A DNA stretch of 37,785 nucleotides from Raineyella sp044508675 (GTDB taxonomy: Bacteria; Actinomycetota; Actinomycetes; Propionibacteriales; Propionibacteriaceae): assembly GCA_044508675.1 (NCBI GenBank), contig JBIQHF010000028.1, positions 1 to 37,785 on the forward strand. Direction: 5' to 3'. The notes under the pieces are model-generated. The model was not told the origin of the DNA. It saw only the letters and a list, made by a program, of their open reading frames with translations, and made no database searches. Of the stretch, positions 31,354-37,785 are shown one piece after another. The position numbers were made by a program, and so were the translations under genes. Every line of letters begins with the position of its first letter. Positions within the stretch are counted from its first letter, which is position 1.

Positions 31354-31357
31354 CGGC

Positions 31358-31363
31358 TATCCT
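31358..31363 (+). promoter_or_regulatory. -10 hexamer of a likely leaderless proA promoter
   Basis: TATCCT ends 7 nt before the proA ATG, and it starts only 5 bp after the stop of the binding-protein gene. No Shine-Dalgarno is seen between them. Confidence 0.5.
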
Positions 31364-31370
31364 GTGCGGC

Positions 31371-32612
31371 ATGGAGTTCCGTGACCAAGCCCTTGCTGCC
31401 CGCGAAGCCTCCCGAGTGCTCGCCGAGGCACCCACCGGGCTGAAGAACGCGGCGCTGCACGCGATGGCCGATGCCCTGCTGGAGAGCTGCGACCACCTGC
31501 TGGCGTCCAACGCCGAGGACGTACGCGTCGCCGAGGCGAACGACACCTCCGCGGCGTTGATCGACCGCCTGCGCCTGACCGACGCACGGATCACCGCGAT
31601 GGCCGACGGGTTGCGCCAGGTGGCGGACCTGGCCGACCCGGTGGGTGACGTGGTGAGGGGGTGGACCACCGACAACGGGCTGCGGATCCGCCAGGTCCGG
31701 GTGCCCTTCGGAGTGATCGGCATCATCTACGAGGCCCGGCCCAACGTCACGGCCGACGCCGGCGGCATCTGCCTGAAGTCGGGCAACGCGTCGCTGCTGC
31801 GCGGCTCGTCCTCCACCATCCGGTCCAACGTCGCCGTGGTCGAGGCGCTGCACCGAGGCCTGCGCAGCGTCGGGCTGCCCGAGGAGTCGATCCAGTTGGT
31901 GACCGGCCCGCGCGAGGTCACCGACGAGATGATGACGGCCCGCGGGCTGGTCGACCTGCTGATCCCCCGCGGCGGGGCCGGACTGATCAACCACGTCGTG
32001 CAGCACTCGACCGTGCCGGTGATCGAGACCGGCACCGGGAACTGCCACCTGTACGTCGACGCCGACGCCGACCAGGACACGGCGCTGGAGATCATGCTGA
32101 ACGCCAAGACCCAGCGGCCCAGCGTGTGCAACGCCTTGGAGACCCTGCTGGTGCACAAGGACGTCGCCGATGACTTCCTGCCCCGCGCGCTGCGGGCGCT
32201 CGGGGAGGCCGGCGTCACTGTGCACGGCGATGCCCGGACCGCCGGGTACAGCGATGCCGTTGTTCCGGCCCAGGAGGGCGACTTCGAGGCGGAGTGGCTG
32301 TCCCTCGACCTGTCGGCCCGGGTGGTCGACTCGATCGACGTGGCGATCAGCCACATCCGTACGTACACCTCCGGCCACTCCGAGACCATCGTGACCGACT
32401 CGCGCCGCGCCTCCGAGCGCTTCGTGGCAGCGATCGATGCGGCGGCCGTGCTGGTCAATGCGAGCAGCCGGTTCGTCGACGGCGGCGAGTTCGGCTTCGG
32501 CGCCGAGATCGGGATCTCGACCCAGAAGCTGCATGCCCGGGGGCCGATGGCGCTGCCCGAGATGACGTCGACGAAGTACGTGGTCGAGGGCACCGGCCAG
32601 ATCCGTGCCTGA
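31371..32612 (+). CDS. proA: Gamma-glutamyl phosphate reductase
   Basis: A 413-residue NADPH-dependent reductase that turns gamma-glutamyl phosphate into glutamate semialdehyde, the second step of proline synthesis. The aldehyde dehydrogenase-like fold shows VPFGVIGIIYEARPNVTAD, CLKSGNASLLRGSSS and IPRGGAGLINHVV. The catalytic Cys is C253 in RPSVCNALETLLVH, and the C-terminus has VDGGEFGFGAEIGIST. ATG 31371 gives the family start and lacks a Shine-Dalgarno, which fits a leaderless mRNA. It follows the binding-protein gene by 17 bp, so it can also be read from the proB transcript. Confidence 0.97.
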   Translation: MEFRDQALAAREASRVLAEAPTGLKNAALHAMADALLESCDHLLASNAEDVRVAEANDTSAALIDRLRLTDARITAMADGLRQVADLADPVGDVVRGWTTDNGLRIRQVRVPFGVIGIIYEARPNVTADAGGICLKSGNASLLRGSSSTIRSNVAVVEALHRGLRSVGLPEESIQLVTGPREVTDEMMTARGLVDLLIPRGGAGLINHVVQHSTVPVIETGTGNCHLYVDADADQDTALEIMLNAKTQRPSVCNALETLLVHKDVADDFLPRALRALGEAGVTVHGDARTAGYSDAVVPAQEGDFEAEWLSLDLSARVVDSIDVAISHIRTYTSGHSETIVTDSRRASERFVAAIDAAAVLVNASSRFVDGGEFGFGAEIGISTQKLHARGPMALPEMTSTKYVVEGTGQIRA

Positions 32613-32658
32613 TCGTTCCGCCCTCGAACCATTCGCTGTCCGGGGCCGCGCGAACCGC

Positions 32659-32664
32659 TAGCAT
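32659..32664 (+). promoter_or_regulatory. -10 hexamer before the 50-residue membrane protein gene
   Basis: TAGCAT ends 7 nt before the ATG at 32672, the same geometry as uvrC, secG and proA. The overlapping ATG at 32663 is less likely as a start since it lies in the box. Confidence 0.5.
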
Positions 32665-32671
32665 GACCGGC

Positions 32672-32824
32672 ATGGACAATGCTCTGGTGCTGCTGCAGGC
32701 GGGTCACACCGTCGTGAACCCCTTGCCCTTCCCTGACATCTTCTTCTTCCTGATCCCGTTCGTGATCCTGCTGGGCGCTCTGGCCGTCGTCCACCTGATC
32801 GGCCGGACCCGCCCGCACAGCTGA
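32672..32824 (+). CDS. Small single-span membrane protein (50 aa), function unknown
   Basis: A 50-residue protein with one clear membrane helix (residues about 23-43: DIFFFLIPFVILLGALAVVH) preceded by a short polar/hydrophobic N-terminus and followed by the basic tail RTRPHS. By the positive-inside rule the C-terminus is cytoplasmic. It begins 59 bp after proA, has a leaderless-type promoter box and ends 8 bp before nadD, so it is probably expressed together with nadD, rsfS and the phosphatase. The codon pattern is GC-rich at third positions, which supports a real gene. I do not recognise a family. An alternative start at 32663 would add three residues. Confidence 0.65.
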   Translation: MDNALVLLQAGHTVVNPLPFPDIFFFLIPFVILLGALAVVHLIGRTRPHS

Positions 32825-32832
32825 TCACGCAG

Positions 32833-33483
32833 GTGGCCAGCACTCAGACCGGCCTGGCGCGCCGCCCGGGTGCATTGCACGGGCGGCGTTACCGGCTGGG
32901 AGTGATGGGCGGGACGTTCGATCCCATCCACCACGGCCACCTCGTCGCGGCCAGCGAGGTCCTGGCACGATTCGCCCTCGACGAGGTCGTGTTCGTGCCG
33001 ACCGGGACGCCGTGGCAGAAGAAGGACCGCCGCGTCTCCTCCGGCGAGGACCGCTACATCATGGCCGCGATCGCGACCTCGTCGAACCCTCGATTCACGG
33101 TCAGCCGCGTCGACATCGAGCGTCCGGGCGACACATACACAGTGGACACGTTGAAGGACCTGCGCAAGGAGCGTGGCGACGACGTGGACCTGTTCTTCAT
33201 CACCGGTGCCGACGCGCTCGCCCACATCCTCACCTGGCGCGGCGCCGAGGAGCTGTTCGACCTGGCACACTTCGTCGGGGTCACCCGTCCCGGGACGAGG
33301 CTCGAGGCACCGTCCGTGGAACACCTGCCGGCAGATCGGATCACCCTTCTCGACGTGCCGGCCCTGGCGATCTCGTCCACCGACTGCCGCCGTCGGGTCC
33401 GGGACGGGCTACCGATCTGGTACCTGGTGCCTGACGGCATCGTCAACTACATCAACAAGCGCGGCCTCTATCAGGAGATATGA
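32833..33483 (+). CDS. nadD: Nicotinate-nucleotide adenylyltransferase
   Basis: A 216-residue nucleotidyltransferase that joins nicotinate mononucleotide with ATP to give deamido-NAD in NAD synthesis. It shows the family start GVMGGTFDPIHHGHL (HxGH at about 34-36), VPTGTPWQKK and the C-terminal ATP motif ISSTDCRRR, followed by WYLVPDGIVNYI. The start is uncertain: GTG 32833 lies 8 bp after the small membrane protein gene with no strong Shine-Dalgarno, and about 20 residues precede the Rossmann strand. The 3' end overlaps rsfS as ATGA. Confidence 0.95.
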   Translation: MASTQTGLARRPGALHGRRYRLGVMGGTFDPIHHGHLVAASEVLARFALDEVVFVPTGTPWQKKDRRVSSGEDRYIMAAIATSSNPRFTVSRVDIERPGDTYTVDTLKDLRKERGDDVDLFFITGADALAHILTWRGAEELFDLAHFVGVTRPGTRLEAPSVEHLPADRITLLDVPALAISSTDCRRRVRDGLPIWYLVPDGIVNYINKRGLYQEI

Positions 33484-33857
33484 CCTACGTGACAGCTACC
33501 GAGCACGCCGTCCACCTCACCCATGTCGCGGCCGCCGCGGCCGCAGACAAGATGGCCACCGACCTGGTCGCCTTCGATGTCTCGCAGCAGTTGGCGATCA
33601 CCGACATCTTCCTCGTCGCCACGGCGGCCAACGACCGCCAGGTCGGCGCCGTCGTCGATGCCGTCGAGGAGGCGCTGCACCGGGAGGGCGTGAAGCGTAC
33701 GCGGATCGAGGGGGACCGGGAGCAGCGCTGGGTGCTGCTCGACTTCCTCGACCTGGTCGTGCACGTGATGCAGCCGGAGGAGCGCAGCCTCTACTCGCTG
33801 GAGCGCCTGTGGGGCGACTGTCCCCGGATCGAGTTGGGCGTCGAGGAGAAGCGGTGA
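33480..33857 (+). CDS. rsfS: Ribosomal silencing factor RsfS
   Basis: A 125-residue RsfS (Iojap family) protein, which binds L14 on the 50S subunit and blocks joining with 30S when nutrients fall. Signatures are ITDIFLVATAANDRQVGAVVD and the end GDREQRWVLLDFLDLVVHVMQPEERSLY, with SLERLWGDCP. The ATG overlaps the nadD stop, and the gene's own stop overlaps the next gene as GTGA, so all three are translationally coupled. The nadD-rsfS pairing is widespread. Confidence 0.95.
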   Translation: MTYVTATEHAVHLTHVAAAAAADKMATDLVAFDVSQQLAITDIFLVATAANDRQVGAVVDAVEEALHREGVKRTRIEGDREQRWVLLDFLDLVVHVMQPEERSLYSLERLWGDCPRIELGVEEKR

Positions 33858-34471
33858 CTGCCTCCCGGCTGGTCCTGTGGCGCCACGGCGAGACCGATTG
33901 GAATGCCGCCGGTCGCATGCAGGGACACCTGGACATCCCGATGAACGCCACCGGCGAGCGGCAGGCCCGTGCCGCCGCCGCGGTGCTGGCCGAGCAGCAC
34001 CCGGCGACCAGGATCGTCTCCTCCGACCTGACCAGGGCCCAGACCACCGCCCGGATGCTGGCCGACCTGACCGACCTGCCCGTCGCCACCGACAAGCGGC
34101 TGCGGGAGATCAACGTCGGGGAGTGGGTGGGACTCACGTACGACGACATCATCGCCACCGACCCGCGCCTGTGCGAGGCCATGCGTCGCGGCGACGACGT
34201 ACGGCGATCGCAGTCGGGGGAGAACGCCACCGAACTGGGCCTGCGGGTGGCCGCTGCGCTGCGGGACATCGTCGAGGAGGCCGAGGACGGTGAATCCGTC
34301 GTGGTCGTGACGCACGGGCTGGCCGCCCTCTACGGGGCGGTGTTCCTCGCCGGTGGCGACTTCGAGGACTCACGGATGTTGGGAGTCATCCAGAACTGTG
34401 CCTGGGTCGTCATGGCACCGGATCGCCACGACGCCTGGCGCATCCGGCAGTACAACGTGCACGCGTTCTGA
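33854..34471 (+). CDS. Histidine phosphatase, probably glucosyl-3-phosphoglycerate phosphatase type
   Basis: A 205-residue member of the histidine phosphatase (phosphoglycerate mutase-like) superfamily. The phospho-accepting motif is LWRHGETDWN, supported by a second conserved Arg in the LTRAQTTARML region, Glu in REINVGEWVG and the late VVTHG His. GTG 33854 overlaps the rsfS stop, with GAGGAG upstream. In Mycobacterium the gene after rsfS (Rv2419c) is reported as GpgP, which dephosphorylates glucosyl-3-phosphoglycerate on the way to methylglucose lipopolysaccharide; the same gene order makes that the best guess here. A general cofactor-dependent phosphatase role remains possible. Confidence 0.88.
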   Translation: MTASRLVLWRHGETDWNAAGRMQGHLDIPMNATGERQARAAAAVLAEQHPATRIVSSDLTRAQTTARMLADLTDLPVATDKRLREINVGEWVGLTYDDIIATDPRLCEAMRRGDDVRRSQSGENATELGLRVAAALRDIVEEAEDGESVVVVTHGLAALYGAVFLAGGDFEDSRMLGVIQNCAWVVMAPDRHDAWRIRQYNVHAF

Positions 34472-34492
34472 CCGTCCACGATGAGCCTCGAT

Positions 34493-34522
34493 TTGGCTCC
34501 CGGCGGGGGATCGCGCTAGAGT
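34493..34522 (+). promoter_or_regulatory. Probable promoter of the tRNA-Ala genes
   Basis: TTGGCT (34493-34498) and TAGAGT (34517-34522) are 18 bp apart. A start near 34529 would leave about 30 nt before the first tRNA. Confidence 0.45.
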
Positions 34523-34558
34523 TCTCTGGTCGGTCCGGACAGGAACCGGCTCCCGCAA

Positions 34559-34634
34559 GGGGCATTGGCGCAGTTGGTAGCGCGCTTCCATGGCATGGAA
34601 GAGGTCAGGGGTTCGAATCCCCTATGCTCCACCA
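34559..34634 (+). tRNA. tRNA-Ala (anticodon GGC), CCA encoded
   Basis: A complete cloverleaf: acceptor GGGGCAT pairs with ATGCTCC and has the G3-U70 pair that marks alanine tRNAs. The D arm is GCGCAGTTGGTAGCGC, the anticodon stem CTTCC/GGAAG encloses loop ATGGCAT, so the anticodon is GGC. The T arm has GGTTCGAAT. The sequence ends A-CCA, with CCA in the DNA at 34632-34634. Confidence 0.97.
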
Positions 34635-34709
34635 CTTGTTGGTTCGGTGTGTGGTAGGGCTCCAGCCCGGCAGCACTCGGACGATGAAGTGGCCGTGAAG
34701 TCGGCATCC

Positions 34710-34782
34710 GGGGCATTGGCGCAGTTGGTAGCGCGCTTCCATGGCATGGAAGAGGTCAGGGGTTCGAATCCCCTATGCTCCA
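34710..34782 (+). tRNA. tRNA-Ala (anticodon GGC), second copy, CCA not encoded
   Basis: All 73 bases are identical to the first copy, 151 bp upstream. The end reads A-CAG, so CCA must be added by tRNA nucleotidyltransferase. The 75-bp spacer and flanks are not similar between copies. A strong terminator starts 5 bp downstream, so both tRNAs probably share one transcript. Confidence 0.97.
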
Positions 34783-34786
34783 CAGT

Positions 34787-34827
34787 CGGAAATGGGGCAG
34801 ACGTCGTAGGCGTCTGCCCCATTTCCG
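34787..34827 (+). terminator. Terminator hairpin after the tRNA pair
   Basis: A perfect 17-bp stem pairs 34787-34803 with 34811-34827 around a 7-nt loop. It is the longest perfect simple stem in the window and could also end transcription of the convergent ATPase gene. Confidence 0.85.
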
Positions 34828-34899
34828 TTGGTGGCGGATCCCGGTTCGCCGACCGTGTTTTTCGTTCGACAGCGTGTTGCCGTAGCCGCGCATCACTGT

Positions 34900-36012
34900 T
34901 CAGCGCAGATCGATGGGGACGTCGGATCCGCCCTCTTCGGTGAGGCGCGCCCCCATCTGTACGAGCTGCGGGTCGGTGGCGAAGCCGCCCGCGAAGAGCG
35001 CCTGCCCCTGGGCGAATCCGGGCGATCGGTCGAGAAGGTGCTGTGGGGCGAAACCGAAGACCTGACCGAGTTCAGCGAGGTCCCGGGCCGAACTCATCTT
35101 CATGAGGGCCAGGTTGTCGCACTGCGAGATCACGTTGGGGTGCAGCTTGGAAGGGCGCTGGGTCGACAGCAGCAGCCACATGCCGTACTTACGACCCTCC
35201 GCAGCGATCTGGATGATGCGCTCGGTGAGTAGCCGTTCGAGCGGCGTGGCGGCGTCGGGGGAGCAGAGGTTGTGGGCCTCGTCGATTACGACGAGGCGGC
35301 CGATGCGCTCGTGGCGCTGCGCCCAGAGCTGGTCGAGCACGGCGAGGGCGGTCGTTTGCGTCTGGGCCGCGGATCCGAAGTTGCCGAGGTCGATCACGGT
35401 GGTGTCGGCGCGCTCGTTCACGACGTCGGTGACGTCGGGCTGACCCCAGGCCCACATGTCCCAGTCGAGGATGCCCAGGTTCTCGATCCGGGTCGCGATC
35501 CGCGCGAACTGGGGATCTCCTTGGTCTCGCAACCAGTCGGTGAGTGGCCGGTCGAGGGAGGTGAGATTCTGGGCACCCGCGCGAAGCATCACGTTGAACT
35601 CTTCGGCGTCGCGGATCGGATCGAGCTGCAGGATCGCGGCGCGCGAGCGGATGTCCATGTCGAGGAACCTCACGCGCAGGCGGTCCTTGTGCCCGGGCAC
35701 CGGACGCAGCACGCGGATGTCGCGCTCGCGCAGCTGGGTCGCCTCGTCCGCCGGTGCGTCGCCGCGCACAGTGTCGAGACGTACGAAGTCGGAGTTCGGG
35801 TCGAGCACGACGATCGGCAGTCTTGTGTGCAGGAGCAGTTGCTCGAGAAGTACGCCGAGCGCGTACGTCTTGCCCGAGCCGCTCTGGCCGCACCAGAAGG
35901 TGTGGCGGTTGAATCTCGGAGCCCGGAGCAGGGCGGGGTCACCCGACCCGAGCACGGTTCCGATGGGCAGCGCTCCGACGGGCGGTCGGCCTGCGGTCCT
36001 GTCGTCCGACAT
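34900..36012 (-). CDS. Stand-alone HerA-like (DUF87) ATPase
   Basis: A 370-residue ATPase of the HerA/FtsK superfamily. Walker A is GQSGSGKT (42-49), Walker B VVIDEAH (241-247), and STQRPSKL (283-290) is the conserved sensor segment with the Arg typical of HerA. HerA proteins form hexamers that move DNA; classic ones work with the nuclease NurA, and others occur in defence systems with partner effectors. No nuclease or effector gene is next to it. TAGCAT ends 6 nt before the ATG, so it is probably leaderless. Codons such as AGA, GGA, CAA and ACA occur more often than in its neighbours, which hints at transfer. It lies convergent to two tRNA genes. Its function here is unknown. Confidence 0.85.
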   Translation of the reverse strand: MSDDRTAGRPPVGALPIGTVLGSGDPALLRAPRFNRHTFWCGQSGSGKTYALGVLLEQLLLHTRLPIVVLDPNSDFVRLDTVRGDAPADEATQLRERDIRVLRPVPGHKDRLRVRFLDMDIRSRAAILQLDPIRDAEEFNVMLRAGAQNLTSLDRPLTDWLRDQGDPQFARIATRIENLGILDWDMWAWGQPDVTDVVNERADTTVIDLGNFGSAAQTQTTALAVLDQLWAQRHERIGRLVVIDEAHNLCSPDAATPLERLLTERIIQIAAEGRKYGMWLLLSTQRPSKLHPNVISQCDNLALMKMSSARDLAELGQVFGFAPQHLLDRSPGFAQGQALFAGGFATDPQLVQMGARLTEEGGSDVPIDLR

Positions 36013-36018
36013 GGGCTC

Positions 36019-36024
36019 ATGCTA
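36019..36024 (-). promoter_or_regulatory. -10 hexamer of a likely leaderless promoter for the HerA-like gene
   Basis: TAGCAT on the minus strand ends 6 nt before the ATG at 36012. No Shine-Dalgarno or -35 is seen. Confidence 0.45.
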
Positions 36025-36159
36025 GGGACGAGGGCGGTCCGCTGGCGGGAGGACTCGCCCGGACCGGATGAATCGACCATCTCGGGTCATGCTGGGTCTG
36101 CTCGGTCGATCCCATCGGCACATCCCGTCCAGGGGGTCGAAAACACCCCTCGTGGGGGA

Positions 36160-36188
36160 CTGACAAGCGGTCGGGCGTCGCCTAGCGT
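36160..36188 (+). promoter_or_regulatory. Probable promoter of the lytic transglycosylase gene
   Basis: CTGACA (36160-36165) and TAGCGT (36183-36188) are 17 bp apart. A start near 36195 would leave a leader of about 110-160 nt depending on the start codon. The rest of the 339-bp gap between the HerA-like gene and this gene shows nothing else I can support. Confidence 0.5.
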
Positions 36189-36351
36189 TGTTCACAGGTC
36201 CGGTGGCCGGTTCCGGTGACGCGGAATGCTCAAGCCGCTGTCCTCGGGGTGATGCCGGTACCAGACCTACATCGTTCGGGGGGAATGACGACGTCTCCGA
36301 TCGGTGACCACAGAACTGGCCGTCGACCGCACAGCGAACGGGTGTGTTCCG

Positions 36352-37785
36352 ATGAGATCCTCACGGAGACGAGACCGCGCGAACCGCCGCGCCATGAGAC
36401 GAGAATCCGTGGCCAGGGCCGGCTTGGCAGCGGTGCTGACGGTGGTCGGGGTGGTGCCCCTCGTGGTTCTCACCGATCGTCCGTCCGCCCCGCTCGAAGC
36501 CAGGCCCGCGCCGCAGGCCGCGACCGAACTTGTCATGGTGGGCCAGCAGGACCCGACGTCGGCGGAGCCGATCGAGCGGCCGTTCCTGGCTGCCGCGACC
36601 CCGGCACCTGTGGAGACGGTCACCGGGACCGCCCCGCTCCCCGGATCGCTGGGGACCCTTCTGGGTAGCGGTGAGGCACAGGGGCAGACGGCTGGGACGA
36701 CAGCGGCAGGTGTCGGCGGGCGCACTGCCCCCGGTGTCGCGTCCACCCTGGCTGACGCGTACCTCGCGGCGGCACGGTCGGCCCCGGCCTCCTGTCGCAT
36801 GCCGGTCTCGCTCCTGGCAGCCATCGGGGAGGTCGAGTCCTCGTCCATCCGTGGTCGCAGCATCACTCCGGACCACCGGGTGGAGCCGGGGGTCTTCGGG
36901 CCGGCCCTGAACGGGAACGGGTTCGCGTCGATCCCCGACACCGACGGTGGTGCCCTGGACGGAGACACGGTCTGGGACCGCGCGGTGGGCCCAATGCAGT
37001 TCATTCCGAGCACTTGGCGTTCGTACGGCGTCGATGGTGACGGCGACGGCAGGGCCGATCCGCAGAACGTGTACGACGCCACCGCCTCGGCCGCCCGCTA
37101 TCTGTGCGCCGGCGGCCGTGACCTTGCGACGGATGCCGGGCTGCGGTCGGCGATCCTGTCGTACAACTACTCCCAGGAGTACCTGGCCAACGTGCTCTCC
37201 TGGAAGGCGGCCTTCGAGAGCGGTGGCGCGAACCTCGCCGTCGGACCGGAGCTGCCGGTGACGATGGGGCCGCCGACCGGGCCGACCTCCGTACCGACCC
37301 TGCCGCCCGAGCAACTCCCACCGGTGGCACCCCTGCCCGAGGGGGAGCTGATCGCGGCCGTGGACCCGCAGCAGCCCGATCCGGTCGGCACCCTGGTCCC
37401 TCCGGAGCCCACGACAACGCCGGCGACGACGCCCAGTACCACCCCGACGACCGATCCCGCAACGGTACCCCCGGCGTCGACGCCCAGTACCACCCCGACG
37501 ACCGATCCCGCAACGGTACCCCCGGCGTCGACNNNNNNNNNNNNNNNNNNNNNNNNNNNNNNNNNNNNNNNNNNNNNNNNNNNNNNNNNNNNNNNNNNNN
37601 NNNNNNNNNNNNNNNNNNNNNNNNNNNNNNNNGCCCAGCACCACTCCGGCCACCGATCCCACGACGACACCCCCGGCGTCGACGCCCAGCACCACCCCGA
37701 CCACGGATCCCACGACGACACCGCCGAGTGAGCCGCCTGCGCCGGCCCCGAGTGAGCCGCCTGCGCCGGCCCCGAGTGAGCCGCC
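36352..37785 (+). CDS. Secreted or anchored lytic transglycosylase with Thr/Pro repeat tail (3' end outside window; contains assembly gap)
   Basis: The protein has a basic N-terminus, a membrane/signal helix (GLAAVLTVVGVVPLVVL), an Ala/Thr/Pro-rich linker and an SLT-type lytic transglycosylase domain that cleaves peptidoglycan glycan strands. The catalytic Glu is probably E162 in AIGEVESSS; GPMQFIPSTWRSYGVDGDGDGR-type motifs follow (seen as MQFIPSTWRSYG then DGDGDG), with ATASAARYLCAGG and AILSYNYSQEYL. The tail is made of a 17-residue Thr/Pro/Ser repeat and then SEPPAPAP repeats, and runs off the window. The start is uncertain: ATG 36352 is given, with GTG 36304 and ATG 36394 as alternatives; none has a good Shine-Dalgarno. 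A frame change across the N-run is an artefact (see the repeat entry). Confidence 0.85.
37435..37785 (+). repeat. 51-bp and 24-bp coding repeats in the transglycosylase tail
   Basis: A 51-bp unit encoding STTPTTDPATVPPASTP begins at 37435 and 37486, and variants begin after the gap at 37637 and 37688. It is followed by a 24-bp unit (SEPPAPAP) beginning at 37727, 37751 and 37775. Both units are multiples of three and lie in the wall-spanning linker. Confidence 0.9.
37533..37632. other. Assembly gap of exactly 100 N
   Basis: The run is 100 bases, the conventional placeholder for unknown length. The left edge ends GTCGAC and the right edge starts GCCCAGC, which together make exactly one repeat junction. 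The missing length is therefore probably a multiple of 51 bp, possibly zero. Confidence 0.95.

Noticed and set aside
29610..31370. Plus-strand frame that would fuse upstream sequence to proA
   Set aside because: The part upstream of 31371 is the out-of-frame shadow of the binding-protein gene; proA begins at 31371 with the family N-terminus.
34559..34782. Duplicated tRNA as flanking att sites of an integrated element
   Set aside because: Only 75 bp lie between the copies, both are full-length, and no integrase gene is in the window.
34900..36012. Calling the HerA-like gene an anti-phage system
   Set aside because: No nuclease, Sir2 or other effector partner is adjacent, so a defence role cannot be supported from sequence alone.
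36352..37731. Frameshift and premature stop in the transglycosylase after the N-run
   Set aside because: Removing or resizing the gap to a multiple of 51 bp restores an open frame with Thr/Pro repeats to the end of the window.

Overview
The window is a 37.8 kb piece of a very high-GC genome with GTG/ATG starts, stop-start overlaps (ATGA, GTGA, TGATG) and SecG-RbpA, WhiA, OpcA and RNase E/G of actinobacterial type. The gene order (uvrC-rapZ-yvcK-whiA, gap-pgk-tpiA-secG-rbpA, opcA-zwf-tal-tkt-ctaB, rne-rplU-rpmA-obgE-proB-proA-nadD-rsfS-phosphatase) is that of Actinomycetota chromosomes. I favour a Propionibacteriaceae-like organism, but this is inference from memory of gene order and was not tested. 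Nearly everything is core chromosome; I see no prophage, insertion sequence or CRISPR array.

Layout. 1-4800: the 3' end of uvrA, a convergent Tat-exported Rieske lipoprotein, then a divergent membrane pyrophosphatase with a lipoprotein-like N-terminus, closely followed by a GT-B glycosyltransferase. 4827-9801: uvrC and rapZ-yvcK-whiA. 9842-10665: an HpcH/HpaI aldolase on the minus strand that interrupts the usual whiA-gap order. 10790-14934: lower glycolysis (gap, pgk, tpiA), then secG and rbpA. 14935-15349: a gene-free stretch holding a roughly 230-bp nested palindrome. 15350-21443: the pentose phosphate block on the minus strand (tkt, tal, zwf, opcA). 21683-22639: ctaB. 22640-23076: a second gene-free stretch and the probable long leader of rne. 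23077-34471: rne, rplU-rpmA, obgE-proB, an orphan peptide-type binding lipoprotein, proA, a 50-residue membrane protein, nadD-rsfS-phosphatase. 34559-34782: two identical tRNA-Ala(GGC) genes. 34900-36012: a stand-alone HerA-like ATPase with less typical codons. 36352 to the end: a secreted lytic transglycosylase whose Thr/Pro repeat tail contains a 100-N assembly gap.

How it works together. The middle of the window carries triose-phosphate glycolysis and the oxidative and non-oxidative pentose phosphate pathway, with RapZ/YvcK/WhiA linking central metabolism, envelope and cell-cycle control. The right half carries RNA turnover, ribosome biogenesis, proline and NAD synthesis. Several genes share a promoter pattern in which a TAnnnT-like hexamer ends 6-7 nt before the start codon, which suggests leaderless mRNAs; most hairpin terminators are strong, GC-rich and lack a U-tract.

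The most interesting items are the unusual pyrophosphatase (lipobox plus altered motif), the nested palindrome at 15024-15254, the leaderless promoter family, the orphan binding protein and small membrane protein around proA, the HerA-like ATPase beside the tRNAs, and the 51-bp repeat that explains the assembly gap.
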